A stretch of 64,000 nt of DNA. Source: JACDAN01 sp963834825. GTDB taxonomy: Bacteria; Actinomycetota; Thermoleophilia; Gaiellales; Gaiellaceae. The notes below the pieces were generated by a model, which was given only the letters and a program-made list of their open reading frames with translations, searched no databases and was not told where the DNA came from. This document shows positions 37,772 to 46,166 of this stretch, in pieces. Positions within the stretch are counted from its first letter, which is position 1; every line of letters starts with the position of its first letter. Made by a program: the position numbers and the translations under genes. Location: contig CAWICZ010000010.1 in the NCBI GenBank assembly GCA_963834825.1, positions 186,001 to 250,000 on the forward strand, given 5' to 3'.

Positions 37772-38590
37772 CTCGGTCGAGGCTGCGGCCTCGGCGCTCG
37801 GCGACGGCTCGGTGGCACTCGCGGGCGGCACGGAGGTCGTCCCGCTGCTCCGAGACGGGATCATCCGGGCGCAGACGCTCGTCCAGGTGGACGGGGTCGT
37901 CCCGCGCGGGATCCGGGCGGGCTGGATCGGCGCGGGAACGAAGGCTCGCCGAGCTCGAGGCCTCGACGGAGATCCCAGCCGTGCTGCGCGAGGCCTGCTC
38001 GCTCGCCGCCTCGCCGCAACTCCGCGCGATGGGCTCGGTCGCCGGGAATCTGCTCCAGTCGACCCGCTGCTGGTACTGGCGGCTGAAGTTCCCGTGCCGG
38101 CTCCACGGTGGTTCCCGCTGCTTCGCCAGAGAGGGGCTGCACAGCGAGCACGCGATCTTCGCCAACGACTTCTGCGCCTCCGCCCATCCCTCGGACGTCG
38201 CGGCGGCGCTCCTGGCCCTGCGCGCGACCGTGCGAACGGACCGGCGCGAGCTCCCACTCGCCGACCTCTACCGCCTCCCGACCGACGACGATCGGTCGAC
38301 CGACGACGCTTGCCGACGGGGAGCTGATCCTCGAGCTCGAACACGACCAACCCCTGGCGTCCACCTATCTGAAAGCGATGGACCGCCGCCGGTACGCCTT
38401 CGCCATCGTCGGGGTCGCGGCGGCGCGCTACGAGAGCGAAACCAGGCTCGTTCTGGCCGGAGTCGCGCCGGTTCCCTGGACACTGGGGAGCGATCGCGAG
38501 CTACAACTTGCGACGCCCTTGCCCGGAAACACGTACAAGCTCGACATCGCGAAGACGCTCGTCAGGCGCGCCCTCGAGACCGTCGGATGA
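37752..38590 (+). CDS. molybdenum hydroxylase FAD subunit with extra Fe-S loop, two frameshifts
   Basis: FAD-binding middle subunit (CoxM/YagS fold). The N-terminal LAGGTEVVPLLRDG binds FAD, and AASPQLRAMGSVAGNLLQ follows. A Cys-rich insertion (TRCWYWRLKFPCRLHGGSRC, then a Cys in FANDFCASAHPSD) matches the [4Fe-4S] loop known from PaoB/YagS and 4-hydroxybenzoyl-CoA reductase. The gene is split twice by one extra base, near 37944 (AAGGCTC) and near 38301 (CCGACGACG); repairing both gives ~278 residues. TTG start inside the end of the catalytic subunit gene. Confidence 0.83.
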
Positions 38591-39204
38591 AGCGCCTGAT
38601 CGTGCTCGCCGGCCTGGTGCTGCTCGCCGGGTGCGGCGGCAACCCCGACCCCGTGAACAACGTGACGTCGTGCGAGGTCGATGTCATCGACCCGTCGCGC
38701 GCGACCGAGCTCACACCACTGGAGCCCGGCAAGACCTACACGATCGACTTCGAGACCTCGCAGGGGAACTTCACCGTCGAGCTCGACCCGGAACGATCGC
38801 CGTGCAACGGCGCATCGTTGATGAAGCTCGCCAACGACGGCTTCTTCAACGGGATCACGATTCACCGCATCGTTCCCGACTTCGTCATCCAGGCCGGCCG
38901 CTCGGACAAGACGCCGGACGGCGGCCCGGGGTACTCGACGGTCGATTCACCGCTCACGGAGACGCAGTACACGAAGGGCCTCGTTGCGATGGCGAAGTCG
39001 TCGGCCGAGCCGCCGGGGACGGGGGGAAGCGAGTTCTTCATCGTCACGGGCGACCATCTCCAGCTGCCCCCGGACTACGCGCCGGTCGGGCGGATCGCGG
39101 AGGGGATGGACGTCGTCGAGAAGATCGGGAAGCTCGGGAATGCCGAGACGCAGCTGCCGACCGAGAAGATCGTGATCAAGCGCGCCGAAGCCTCCGAGGG
39201 CTAG
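38587..39204 (+). CDS. lipoprotein cyclophilin-type peptidyl-prolyl isomerase
   Basis: 205 residues. A lipoprotein signal with lipobox LLAGC (cysteine near residue 16) is followed by a cyclophilin domain: VELDPERSPCNGASLMKL, FFNGITIHRIVPDFVIQAG (the FxxxxxHRxxxxFxxQ core), MAKSSAEPPGTGGSEFFI and APVGRIAEGMDVV. It likely folds proteins outside the membrane. The ATG overlaps the FAD-subunit stop, so it sits in the molybdenum enzyme operon, although a functional link is not obvious. Confidence 0.9.
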   Translation: MKRLIVLAGLVLLAGCGGNPDPVNNVTSCEVDVIDPSRATELTPLEPGKTYTIDFETSQGNFTVELDPERSPCNGASLMKLANDGFFNGITIHRIVPDFVIQAGRSDKTPDGGPGYSTVDSPLTETQYTKGLVAMAKSSAEPPGTGGSEFFIVTGDHLQLPPDYAPVGRIAEGMDVVEKIGKLGNAETQLPTEKIVIKRAEASEG

Positions 39205-39208
39205 TGCG

Positions 39209-39730
39209 GTGATCGCCGCCGTCGTGCTCGCCGCCGGAGAGGGGAGCCGGTTCGGCGGCGCGAAGCAGCAGCTGCTCCTCCCCGACGTTCTCGCCGCGGT
39301 TCGCGCGAGCTCGGTCGATGACCTCGTGGTCGTCGCCGGGGCGCACCCGATCGACGTAGACGCGAGAGTCGTCAACTGCCCGGAGTGGGAGCGCGGGATG
39401 GGCGCATCGCTCCGCTGCGGCCTCCAGGCGCTCGCGCCCGAGACCGAAGCGGCAGTGGTCGCGCTGGCCGACGGCCCCGATCTCGCGCCGGCGGCGGTAG
39501 ACCGCGTGATCGAGGCCTGGCGAGGCGGCGCCGGCGACATCGTCGCCGCCTCCTACGGAGGCGATCGCGGTCATCCCGTCCTGCTCGGGCGAGCGGTCTG
39601 GAGCCGGATCCCGGACGAGGGCGCCCGAGCGCTCGGGCCGGAGCCGGCCCTCGTTCCATGCGACGACCTGGGGCATCCCGGGGACGTCGATTTTGCCGGC
39701 GACGTTCCGGCGCGGCTGCGGAAAACCTAG
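39209..39730 (+). CDS. MocA/MobA-like molybdopterin nucleotidyltransferase
   Basis: 173-residue NTP transferase. The signature LAAGEGSRFGGAKQ (residues ~7-20) is that of MocA/MobA, which attaches CMP or GMP to the molybdenum cofactor; ALADGPDLAP corresponds to the LxDQP metal motif, here with DGP. GTG start, 4 bases after the cyclophilin gene. Placement behind a PaoABC-like hydroxylase supports a dedicated cofactor-maturation role. The 3' end overlaps the convergent anti-sigma gene by four bases. Confidence 0.85.
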   Translation: MIAAVVLAAGEGSRFGGAKQQLLLPDVLAAVRASSVDDLVVVAGAHPIDVDARVVNCPEWERGMGASLRCGLQALAPETEAAVVALADGPDLAPAAVDRVIEAWRGGAGDIVAASYGGDRGHPVLLGRAVWSRIPDEGARALGPEPALVPCDDLGHPGDVDFAGDVPARLRKT

Positions 39731-39966
39731 AGCGGCGTCCGAAGCGCCCGCAGCTTCGCCTTCAGCTCGGGCGGCATCGGCTCGGCGGCGGCAAGTCGCA
39801 CGAACCGCCGGAACTCAGCCTCGAAGTGGTAGCGCTTGCGGCAGTACTCGCAGGTGTCGAGATGGTGCTCGGCCTCCACACGTTCCACCTCGCTCAGGAC
39901 ACGATCGAGGTAGGGCTGCATCATCTGCTCGCACTTCTCGCAAGGATCGAATGCGTACCCGCTCAT
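39727..39966 (-). CDS. rsrA: zinc-binding anti-sigma factor (RsrA-like)
   Basis: 79 residues with the ZAS motif HHLDTCEYCRKR (HxxxCxxC) and an N-terminal CEKCEQMM. In Streptomyces RsrA, a thiol-disulfide switch in this motif releases SigR under disulfide stress. The ATG overlaps the TGA of the sigma gene, as in sigR-rsrA operons. Small size and lack of a membrane segment fit the soluble RsrA class. The pairing makes the assignment strong. Confidence 0.88.
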   Translation of the reverse strand: MSGYAFDPCEKCEQMMQPYLDRVLSEVERVEAEHHLDTCEYCRKRYHFEAEFRRFVRLAAAEPMPPELKAKLRALRTPL

Positions 39967-40556
39967 CCGCCGTCCTCCGCGGCCGACTCGGCCAGCGTCC
40001 CTTTGAGGATACGCCGACCGCGATGCAGACGGGACATGACGGTGCCGATCGGGATGTCGAGAATCTGGGCGGCGTCGCTGTACGTGAAGTCGGCCAGGTC
40101 GACGAGGAGAACGACGTCGCGGAAGTCGTGCGGCAGTTCGGCGAGGGCGGACACGGCGTCGTTCTGGGAGAGCCGCTCCACCACCCTCCGTTCGTCGGGA
40201 GTGCCGTCCGCCGTCGTCTCCTCGAGCTTGTTGTAGAGGAAGTAGTCGGTCTCCTCGAGCGGCTGCGTATCGGGCGAGCGCTGGATCTTCCGTCCCCGGT
40301 CGATGTTCAGGTTGGTGAGGATGCGAAAGAGCCACGCGCGGAGGTTCGTGCCCGGCTCGAACGAGCGCCAGGCCCTGAAGGCGCGCGCGTACGTCTCCTG
40401 GACGAGGTCCTCGGCCTCCTCTCGCGAGCCGGTCAGTCGCCTCGCCACTTGATAGACCTGATCCGACAGTTCCAGCGCCTCCTCTTCGAACCGCACGCGG
40501 TCGCGTGCGTCCGTCGCCAGCTGCCTCGGGGAACTCTCGGGCGTGGTCTCGCTCAT
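39963..40556 (-). CDS. sigR: ECF sigma factor (SigR-like)
   Basis: 197 residues from the ATG at 40556. Region 2 (YQVARRLTGSREEAEDLVQETYARAFRAW and FRILTNLNIDRGRK) and region 4 (LPHDFRDVVLLVDLADFTYSDAAQILDIPIGTVMSRLHRGRR) are complete. The next gene is an RsrA-like anti-sigma, and upstream is a perfect GGAAT-N18-GTT promoter, the SigR consensus, implying autoregulation. Its regulon should include thiol and oxidative stress genes; the nearby disulfide oxidoreductase and GCS2 ligase fit the theme. Confidence 0.92.
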   Translation of the reverse strand: MSETTPESSPRQLATDARDRVRFEEEALELSDQVYQVARRLTGSREEAEDLVQETYARAFRAWRSFEPGTNLRAWLFRILTNLNIDRGRKIQRSPDTQPLEETDYFLYNKLEETTADGTPDERRVVERLSQNDAVSALAELPHDFRDVVLLVDLADFTYSDAAQILDIPIGTVMSRLHRGRRILKGTLAESAAEDGG

Positions 40557-40588
40557 GTGCTCGACCGTAGCAGCCTTCCGGGCATCCA

Positions 40589-40614
40589 AACGACGTGTCG
40601 TCTCGCGCTATTCC
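40589..40614 (-). promoter_or_regulatory. SigR-type autoregulated promoter
   Basis: On the minus strand GGAAT (40614-40610), exactly 18 bases, then GTT (40591-40589), located 33 bases upstream of the sigR ATG. This matches the consensus described for Streptomyces SigR and mycobacterial SigH. Confidence 0.82.
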
Positions 40615-40681
40615 GGGTGGGCGGAAGGTGGAGACCGGCCGGGCGGATTCCGCCGGAGTCGCCGGCCTTGCTCGGCGAGCG

Positions 40682-40915
40682 CTACTCGAGCGCCGACGTC
40701 CCTGAAGACCGCTGACGGAAGCCGGCGCCGTCGAGCGCCGCGACGAGGTCGTCGCGCGACGTGCGCTCGTCGTCCCAGTGCAGCGTCACCTGGCCCATCA
40801 GGTTTGCGGTCGCCAGCTCCAGGCCCTCGTGTCCGCGGAGGGCGGCCGCGAGCCGGTTGACGCACCGCTCGCAGCGGATGCCGCTCACGTCGAAGGTCTC
40901 CTCCTGGACGGCCAT
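40682..40915 (-). CDS. heavy-metal-associated (HMA) domain protein
   Basis: 77-residue ferredoxin-like copper chaperone-type domain. The metal motif is GIRCERCVNRL (CxxC near residues 15-18), close to GMTCxxC. The rest (LELATANLMGQVTLHWDDE...) fits the beta-alpha-beta-beta-alpha-beta pattern. The metal (Cu, Zn or other) is not determined. It overlaps the end of the GCS2 gene by 31 bases in another frame. Confidence 0.8.
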   Translation of the reverse strand: MAVQEETFDVSGIRCERCVNRLAAALRGHEGLELATANLMGQVTLHWDDERTSRDDLVAALDGAGFRQRSSGTSALE

Positions 40916-41961
40916 GTGCGCCGCACGATATCGGCGCACGCGCTCCGCGGGTCCTCTGCCGCGACCTGGAGGGCTCCCTCGCACGTCGTCGGGTCGAGCG
41001 CAGGCGCCTCGACCGGCAGCGCGTCGACGAGCTCGGGCACCGAGTACAGGCGTCCGTCATGGATCAGCTGCGCCTCGGGCCCGAAACGCCCGGCCGCCCA
41101 GCGGTTCTGCTGGTAGACGCCGCGGTCCGCCGGCTCGGCCGCCGGGTGAACGAGCGCCCACTCCGCCAGGTCGCGGAGCAGCTTGACGAACGCCGCGGCG
41201 ACGTCGAGCGCGGTGGGCTGGTCCGGCATCCGGACCTCGAGCGTGCCGAAGCGCGGGTGCAGCCGCACGTCCCACCAGAACTGCGTGTAGTCGGAGGCAA
41301 GGCCGGTGGCGATGAACTGTCCGATCCACTTCTCCCATCCGGCGTACGAGCCGAAGACCGGCGGCGCGCCGCTGCGCGGCAGCTGCGCGAGGATCTCGGC
41401 GCGGTTCGACGCCAGGCCCGTCAGGCGGCCCGCCACGTAGGGCGAGTTGGCCGACAGCGCCAGCACCAACGGCATCCAGGGCAGGATCGTCTCGAGCGTC
41501 GCCAGGCACTCGTCCGGGCCGGGCATCCCGACGTGGACATGGATCCCGTTCACGCCCTGCCGTCTCGCCGTCACCCCCGCGTACCCGACAAACTCGCGGT
41601 ACCGCTGCTCGTCGACGACCTCGAGGTTCTCCGGCTCCGCGAAGGGATGCGTGCCGGCCGCCGCCAGCCGCAGACCGCGGCGCTCGAGCGCCTCTGCCGT
41701 AGTCGCACGCAGAACGCCGAGTGCCTCGACCACCTCCTCGACCGAGCCGCAGACGTCGGTGTTGAGCTCGACCACGGAGGCGTGGAGCTCGGTCTTCAGA
41801 CGGCCGGGGAGCTCGTCGCCCTCGACGTCGGCCAGGAGCTGCCGGACAGCCGGGACCGGCGCGAGCGACTCGCCGTCGAGAAGCATCACCTCCTCCTCGA
41901 CGCCGATCGAGAGCGGCTCGCTCTCGCCGAAGTGCTGCTCGATCTCCAGCTGGTGGCTCAG
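40885..41961 (-). CDS. glutamate-cysteine ligase family 2 (YbdK/EgtA-like)
   Basis: Carboxylate-amine ligase of the GCS2 family, about 358 residues. The family start GVEEE is encoded upstream of the first ATG/GTG (41889), so I extend to a CTG at 41961; another CTG at 41949 is possible. Further motifs are VVELNTDVCGS, GTHPFA, GIHVHVGMPG (ligand loop) and a LHPRFGTLEVRMPDQPT block. It may make gamma-glutamylcysteine or a related peptide. The lack of a normal start is odd; a sequence error in the first codons is an alternative. It follows the lysE gene. Confidence 0.82.
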   Translation of the reverse strand: MSHQLEIEQHFGESEPLSIGVEEEVMLLDGESLAPVPAVRQLLADVEGDELPGRLKTELHASVVELNTDVCGSVEEVVEALGVLRATTAEALERRGLRLAAAGTHPFAEPENLEVVDEQRYREFVGYAGVTARRQGVNGIHVHVGMPGPDECLATLETILPWMPLVLALSANSPYVAGRLTGLASNRAEILAQLPRSGAPPVFGSYAGWEKWIGQFIATGLASDYTQFWWDVRLHPRFGTLEVRMPDQPTALDVAAAFVKLLRDLAEWALVHPAAEPADRGVYQQNRWAAGRFGPEAQLIHDGRLYSVPELVDALPVEAPALDPTTCEGALQVAAEDPRSACADIVRRTWPSRRRPST

Positions 41962-41985
41962 GGGCGGAAGGCTGACAGGTGCGCG

Positions 41986-42594
41986 CTACCGCCGCGGCTC
42001 GGTCGCGAGTCGCAGTCCGAGTGCGACGAGCACGGCGCCGAAGACGGCGTCGAACGCCCGCTTGACCGCCGGCTTGCGGAGCACGTCGCCTGCCTTGGCA
42101 ACGGCCGCGGCATATGCGGTCAGCCAGACGAGGGTCATCGTGCAGAACACGAGCCCGAGCGCGAGCAAGGCCGCGAACGAGCTCCCGAACTGCGGCAGCA
42201 GGCTCGTAAAGAAGATGGCCATCTTTGGGTTGCCGAGGTTGCTGATCAGACCCTGGCGCAGGGCGGTCCTGCTCGTCACGGGGTTGCCGGCGTCGCGGGG
42301 CTCGGCTCTGCGTCCACGGATCGCCGCGTAGATCGCCTGTGCGCCGAGATAGACGAGGAAAGCAGCGCCGAAGAGCTTGAGGGCGACGAATGCGGGCTCG
42401 AAGGCGACGATCAGCGCCGCGATCCCGATGCTCGTCGCCAGCGCCCAGACCGCCTGGCCGCCGGAGACGCCCAGCGCCGTGAACATCCCGGCGCGCCGGC
42501 CGCCGAGCAGCGAGTTGCGGATCGTCAACGCGGTGTCCTGGCCGGGAGTGACGATCACAAGCGCCGAGATTGCGAAGAACGCGGCGACGTCCAC
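41986..42594 (-). CDS. LysE/RhtB family exporter
   Basis: 202-residue membrane exporter of amino acids or their derivatives. The N-terminal signature VTPGQDTALTIRNSLLGGRRAG (here split: VTPGQDTALTI, GGRRAG) and five to six hydrophobic helices are visible, including ISNLGNPKMAIFF, the conserved NPK motif. Substrate unknown. Leftward, between a cyclase-family gene and the GCS2 ligase. Confidence 0.9.
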   Translation of the reverse strand: MDVAAFFAISALVIVTPGQDTALTIRNSLLGGRRAGMFTALGVSGGQAVWALATSIGIAALIVAFEPAFVALKLFGAAFLVYLGAQAIYAAIRGRRAEPRDAGNPVTSRTALRQGLISNLGNPKMAIFFTSLLPQFGSSFAALLALGLVFCTMTLVWLTAYAAAVAKAGDVLRKPAVKRAFDAVFGAVLVALGLRLATEPRR

Positions 42595-42603
42595 GGCCCG
42601 AAC

Positions 42604-43203
42604 CTAGCGCTTGACCAGGATCGCCCGCGCGGGCGCGCCGTCCGAGCCGACCAGCTGCAGCGGCAGGCAGTGGAGCTCGTAGCTCCCTGCGTCCACGCCG
42701 CGTAGGTCGAGCCCCTCGAGGACCACGACCTCCGCGCCGAGCAGCGTGCGGTGGGCCTCGTGGTCGCCGACCGAGAGAAAGTCGACACCGACGAGCTTCA
42801 GGCTGCGAGCCACGAGCGCTCTCGCCCCTGCACCGTCGAACCGCTCGAACTCATCCGGGAACGCCTCGAGCGCCCAGATCTCCGAATTCGGGGTCTTGAA
42901 CAGCACACGCTCGGTCCCCGCGGGCACCGACTCGGCCGCGGACTCGTCGAGCCGCGGCGTTTCCACGACCTGGCACGGCCCGTTGAGCACGTCCAAGGGA
43001 AGCTGGTCCGTCCCAGCTGTCCCCTCGAAGAAGTGGACCGGCGCATCCACATGCGTCCCCGTGTGAACGCCGAGGTCCAGTCTGCTGACGTTGGCGCTCG
43101 CGCCGTCCGGAATCGACTCGACGCGCTCCAGGAGGACCTGAGGATCGCCCGGGTAGGTGACCATCCCGGTGCGGATCGGGACACTGATGTCGATGATCTC
43201 CAC
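42604..43203 (-). CDS. cyclase family protein (kynurenine formamidase-like)
   Basis: 199-residue metal-dependent hydrolase of the KynB/cyclase fold. The signature HTGTHVDAPVHFF (HxGTHxDxPxHF) is at residues ~50-62; a further conserved GVDFLSVGDHE lies in the C-terminal half. GTG at 43203 begins with EIIDISVPI, typical of the family. The substrate may be N-formylkynurenine or another amide. Divergent from the disulfide oxidoreductase gene. Confidence 0.87.
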   Translation of the reverse strand: MEIIDISVPIRTGMVTYPGDPQVLLERVESIPDGASANVSRLDLGVHTGTHVDAPVHFFEGTAGTDQLPLDVLNGPCQVVETPRLDESAAESVPAGTERVLFKTPNSEIWALEAFPDEFERFDGAGARALVARSLKLVGVDFLSVGDHEAHRTLLGAEVVVLEGLDLRGVDAGSYELHCLPLQLVGSDGAPARAILVKR

Positions 43204-43244
43204 CGCGGCGTTGTAACACCAACCGAGCTCACGGGAGGACCGAC

Positions 43245-44624
43245 ATGGAGACCGAATCGTTCGACCTGATCGTGATCGGCGCCGGGTCCGCAGCGCGCGC
43301 GGCTGCCGGCAAGGCGTCCGAGGAGCACGACGCGCGCGTGGCAATGATCGAACGGGCCCGCTGGGGAGGGAGTTGCCCGAACGTGGCGTGCCGCCCGACC
43401 AAGGCGTACCTCGTCGCCGCCGAGCTCCTCCATGACATCGACACGCTGGCCGAGAAGGTCGGCATCGAGGTCGGCGAAGGGCAGGCGAACCTCGCTCGGA
43501 TCAAGGCCCGCAAAGACGCCGTGCTGTCGACCCAGGAGCAGTGGCGAGAGCGCCTGACGGGCGCCGGCTACACGCTCGTCGACGGGGTGGCGTCGTTCGA
43601 GGACGCCAAGACCCTTCGGGTCGGCGACCGGCTGCTCACGGCCGACCGCATCCTGGTCGCCACCGGCTCGCGCACGGCCGTGCCGCCGATCCAGGGCATC
43701 GACGACATCGCCTGGCTCGACCATGTCTCCGCGCTCGAGCTGACCGAGCTGCCCGAGTCCATGCTCGTCGTCGGCGGCGGCGCGGTCGGGCTCGAGCTCG
43801 GCCAGGCGTTCGCGCGGTTCGGGTCGCGAATCACGATCGTGGACGCTGTCGACCGCGTTGCGTTCCGCGACGACCGCGAAGGAGCCGCAGAGCTGGCCGC
43901 GGCCCTCGAGGACGACGGGATCGAGATCGTGCTCAATACGCTCGTGAAGTCAGTCCGGCAAGAAGGGGCCGAGGTCGTCGCGAAGCTCGCCTCCCGCGAC
44001 GGCGGCGCCGACCGTGAGCTGCGAGCTGCCCGCGTCTTGCTCGCAGCAGGTCGCGCAGCCAATGTCGAGGAGCTCGAGCTCGACAAGGCTGGGATCGAGA
44101 CCACGAAGGCCGGCATCAAGGTGGACGGCCATTTGCGCACAACGACCGACGGCGTCTGGGCTGCCGGGGACGTGACGGGCATCGCACAGTTCACGCCGAT
44201 CGCCCAGTACCAGGGGCGGCTCGCCGTCGATGACATGTTCACGGCGGATGCACCCGAGGCCGACTACGCGAACCTGCCAACTGCGATCTTCACCGACCCG
44301 GAGCTGGCCGGCATCGGGTTGACCGAAGACGAGGCTCGCGAGGCCGGTCTCGAGTTCGACGTCGTCAAGCACCCGCTGACGAGCGTCACCCGCGCGCAGT
44401 ACACCGACTCGAAGCACGGGCTGTACAAGATCGTCTTCGAGACCGCGTCGCGGCGCGTCGTGGGCGTCCAGATCGTCAATCGCGCTGCGAGCGAGATCGT
44501 CCAGGGGCTCGCGCTGCCGCTGAAGCTAGGCGTGACGGTCGACGACCTCGCCAACGTCCACCACACGTACCCGAGCCTCGGGGAAGGAGTCAAGGCTGCC
44601 GCCGAGCAGGCCCGACGCTCGTAG
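43245..44624 (+). CDS. pyridine nucleotide-disulfide oxidoreductase
   Basis: 459-residue FAD flavoprotein of the dihydrolipoamide dehydrogenase/mercuric reductase/mycothione reductase class. Motifs: FAD-binding GAGSAARAAAG, redox pair GGSCPNVACRPTK (CxxxxC near residues 45-50), NAD-binding VVGGGAVGLELG, the second FAD motif WAAGDVTG, and C-terminal HTYPSLGEGVK, where the usual catalytic HPT is HTYPS. The missing strict HPTxxE suggests a reductase other than a true lipoamide dehydrogenase. Good SD (GGGAGG) before the ATG. Confidence 0.88.
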   Translation: METESFDLIVIGAGSAARAAAGKASEEHDARVAMIERARWGGSCPNVACRPTKAYLVAAELLHDIDTLAEKVGIEVGEGQANLARIKARKDAVLSTQEQWRERLTGAGYTLVDGVASFEDAKTLRVGDRLLTADRILVATGSRTAVPPIQGIDDIAWLDHVSALELTELPESMLVVGGGAVGLELGQAFARFGSRITIVDAVDRVAFRDDREGAAELAAALEDDGIEIVLNTLVKSVRQEGAEVVAKLASRDGGADRELRAARVLLAAGRAANVEELELDKAGIETTKAGIKVDGHLRTTTDGVWAAGDVTGIAQFTPIAQYQGRLAVDDMFTADAPEADYANLPTAIFTDPELAGIGLTEDEAREAGLEFDVVKHPLTSVTRAQYTDSKHGLYKIVFETASRRVVGVQIVNRAASEIVQGLALPLKLGVTVDDLANVHHTYPSLGEGVKAAAEQARRS

Positions 44625-44642
44625 AAGGAGTAACAGAGTGAG

Positions 44643-46141
44643 CTATGCCGCAGTAGGCGGTCCGAACCAGGTGGTGAGCGCGTCGGGGAGCCCCGGGTGA
44701 GTGAGGTCTCCCACCCAGCCGACATATCCGTCGGGCCGGATCAACACGGCGGTGGGAGCAGGGACCACCCCGATCACCGGAAGCTCCCACGTACCACCGA
44801 ATTGGGCGTCGACGAACTGAACGCGATCTGCCCATGGACCGATGTCGAAGCCGCCAGGCTCGCCGAAGTTGAGCAGCACGGGCCGGGCGTCGTGCAGCAG
44901 GGTGAAGACACGCAGCGGGCCGTCGGCGGTGACCAGGTCGAGATCGGGCATGCGGCGTCCGAGCAGCGGGTGACCCTCGCCCAGGTCGTAGTGAATGTCC
45001 AGACCGGACATCATCGCGGCGAATCGTTTGCGAGGCTCGTCCATGCTCAGCAGCTCGGTCACGCTTTCGCGCAGCGCCTCGATGCGGTCGTCGTGGCGCA
45101 TGAGCGCGACCTGCGCCATCGTGTTGCGCAGCACGCGGGCGGCGACCGGGTGGCGCTCGGCGTGGTAGGTATCCAGGAGGCTTTCGGGCGATGTCCGGTT
45201 GACCACCTGGGCCAGCTTCCATCCCAGATTCACCGCATCCTGCACACCGGTGTTGAGGCCCTGTCCACCGACCGGGGAGTGCACGTGCGCCGCGTCGCCC
45301 GCCAGCAGGACGCGCCCCGCGCGGTAGGTCGCGGCCTGCCGAGTCATGTCGGTGAACCGGGAGATCCATATGGGACTGTGGATCCCGTAATCGGTCCCGT
45401 ATACGGCGACGAGCGCCTCGCTGAGATCGCGCAAGGTGGGTTCGGCCGTGGCTCCGACGTGCGACTCGGTCAGCATGACCCCCACCGTCCCTCCTTCCTT
45501 GTAGACCACTTCGCCGTCGCGGATCTCGTAGTCCACCTTGCCCAGGGCATGCATGCCAGAGGCATCGCGGCGGATGCCCAACTCAGGCTCCTCGGTCATC
45601 TCGACCTGGGCGATCAGGGCGCTCGTGGTCGCATCCCAACCGGGGAACTCGATGCCGGCTGCCTTCCTGACCAGACTGCGTCCACCGTCGCACCCGACGA
45701 GGTACTCGGCCCGCAGCGACCGGCCGTCGGCCAGCTCGACGTCGACGCCGGCTCGACCTGCGCGAAGCCCGTCACTTCACTTCCGCGATAGATCGTCACC
45801 GGCAGCTCGCCGACCCAGCCGGCCAAGATCCGCTCGATGTGGTTCTGCCACAGCCCGAGCCCGTAGTTGTGCCGCGTGGGAAAGTCGCTGATGTCCAAAC
45901 GGACGCTGGCGAACCCCGCGACCTGCGCCACCTGTCCCTCCGAGAGGAACCGATCGGCGATTCCGCGCTGATCGAGGACCTCGATGGTGCGTGAGTGCAG
46001 ACCGCCTGCGCGCGAGCCGGGGAGGTCCTGGTTGGCGCGTCGCTCGACGATGGCAACGTCGACCCCCGCCAACGCCAACTCGCCCGCCAGCATCAGCCCC
46101 GTCGGACCTCCTCCGGCGATCACCACCGCATGCTCGGTCAT
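44643..46141 (-). CDS. FAD-dependent aromatic/rifampicin-type monooxygenase, frameshifted
   Basis: Group A flavoprotein hydroxylase of about 500 residues. N-terminal GxGxxG: VVIAGGGPTGLMLAGEL; second FAD motif in VLLAGDAAHVHSPVGGQGLN; C-terminal thioredoxin-like domain ending in a DGYVGWVGD. It resembles PHBH-like enzymes such as PheA/TfdB and the rifampicin monooxygenase group. One base is missing near 45751 (GTCGAG-CCGGC); adding one G restores VEAGVDVELADGR. Codon choice (CTG, AGC, AAA, GGT more often) differs from the surrounding genes, hinting at transfer from another actinobacterium. Confidence 0.82.
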
Positions 46142-46166
46142 AGGCTGCTGCTTCGGCTCCGGCCGC

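Noticed and set aside
41059..42705. 548-codon plus-strand frame across GCS2, lysE and part of the cyclase gene
   Set aside because: Antisense shadow with no recognisable motif; the three minus-strand genes are clear.
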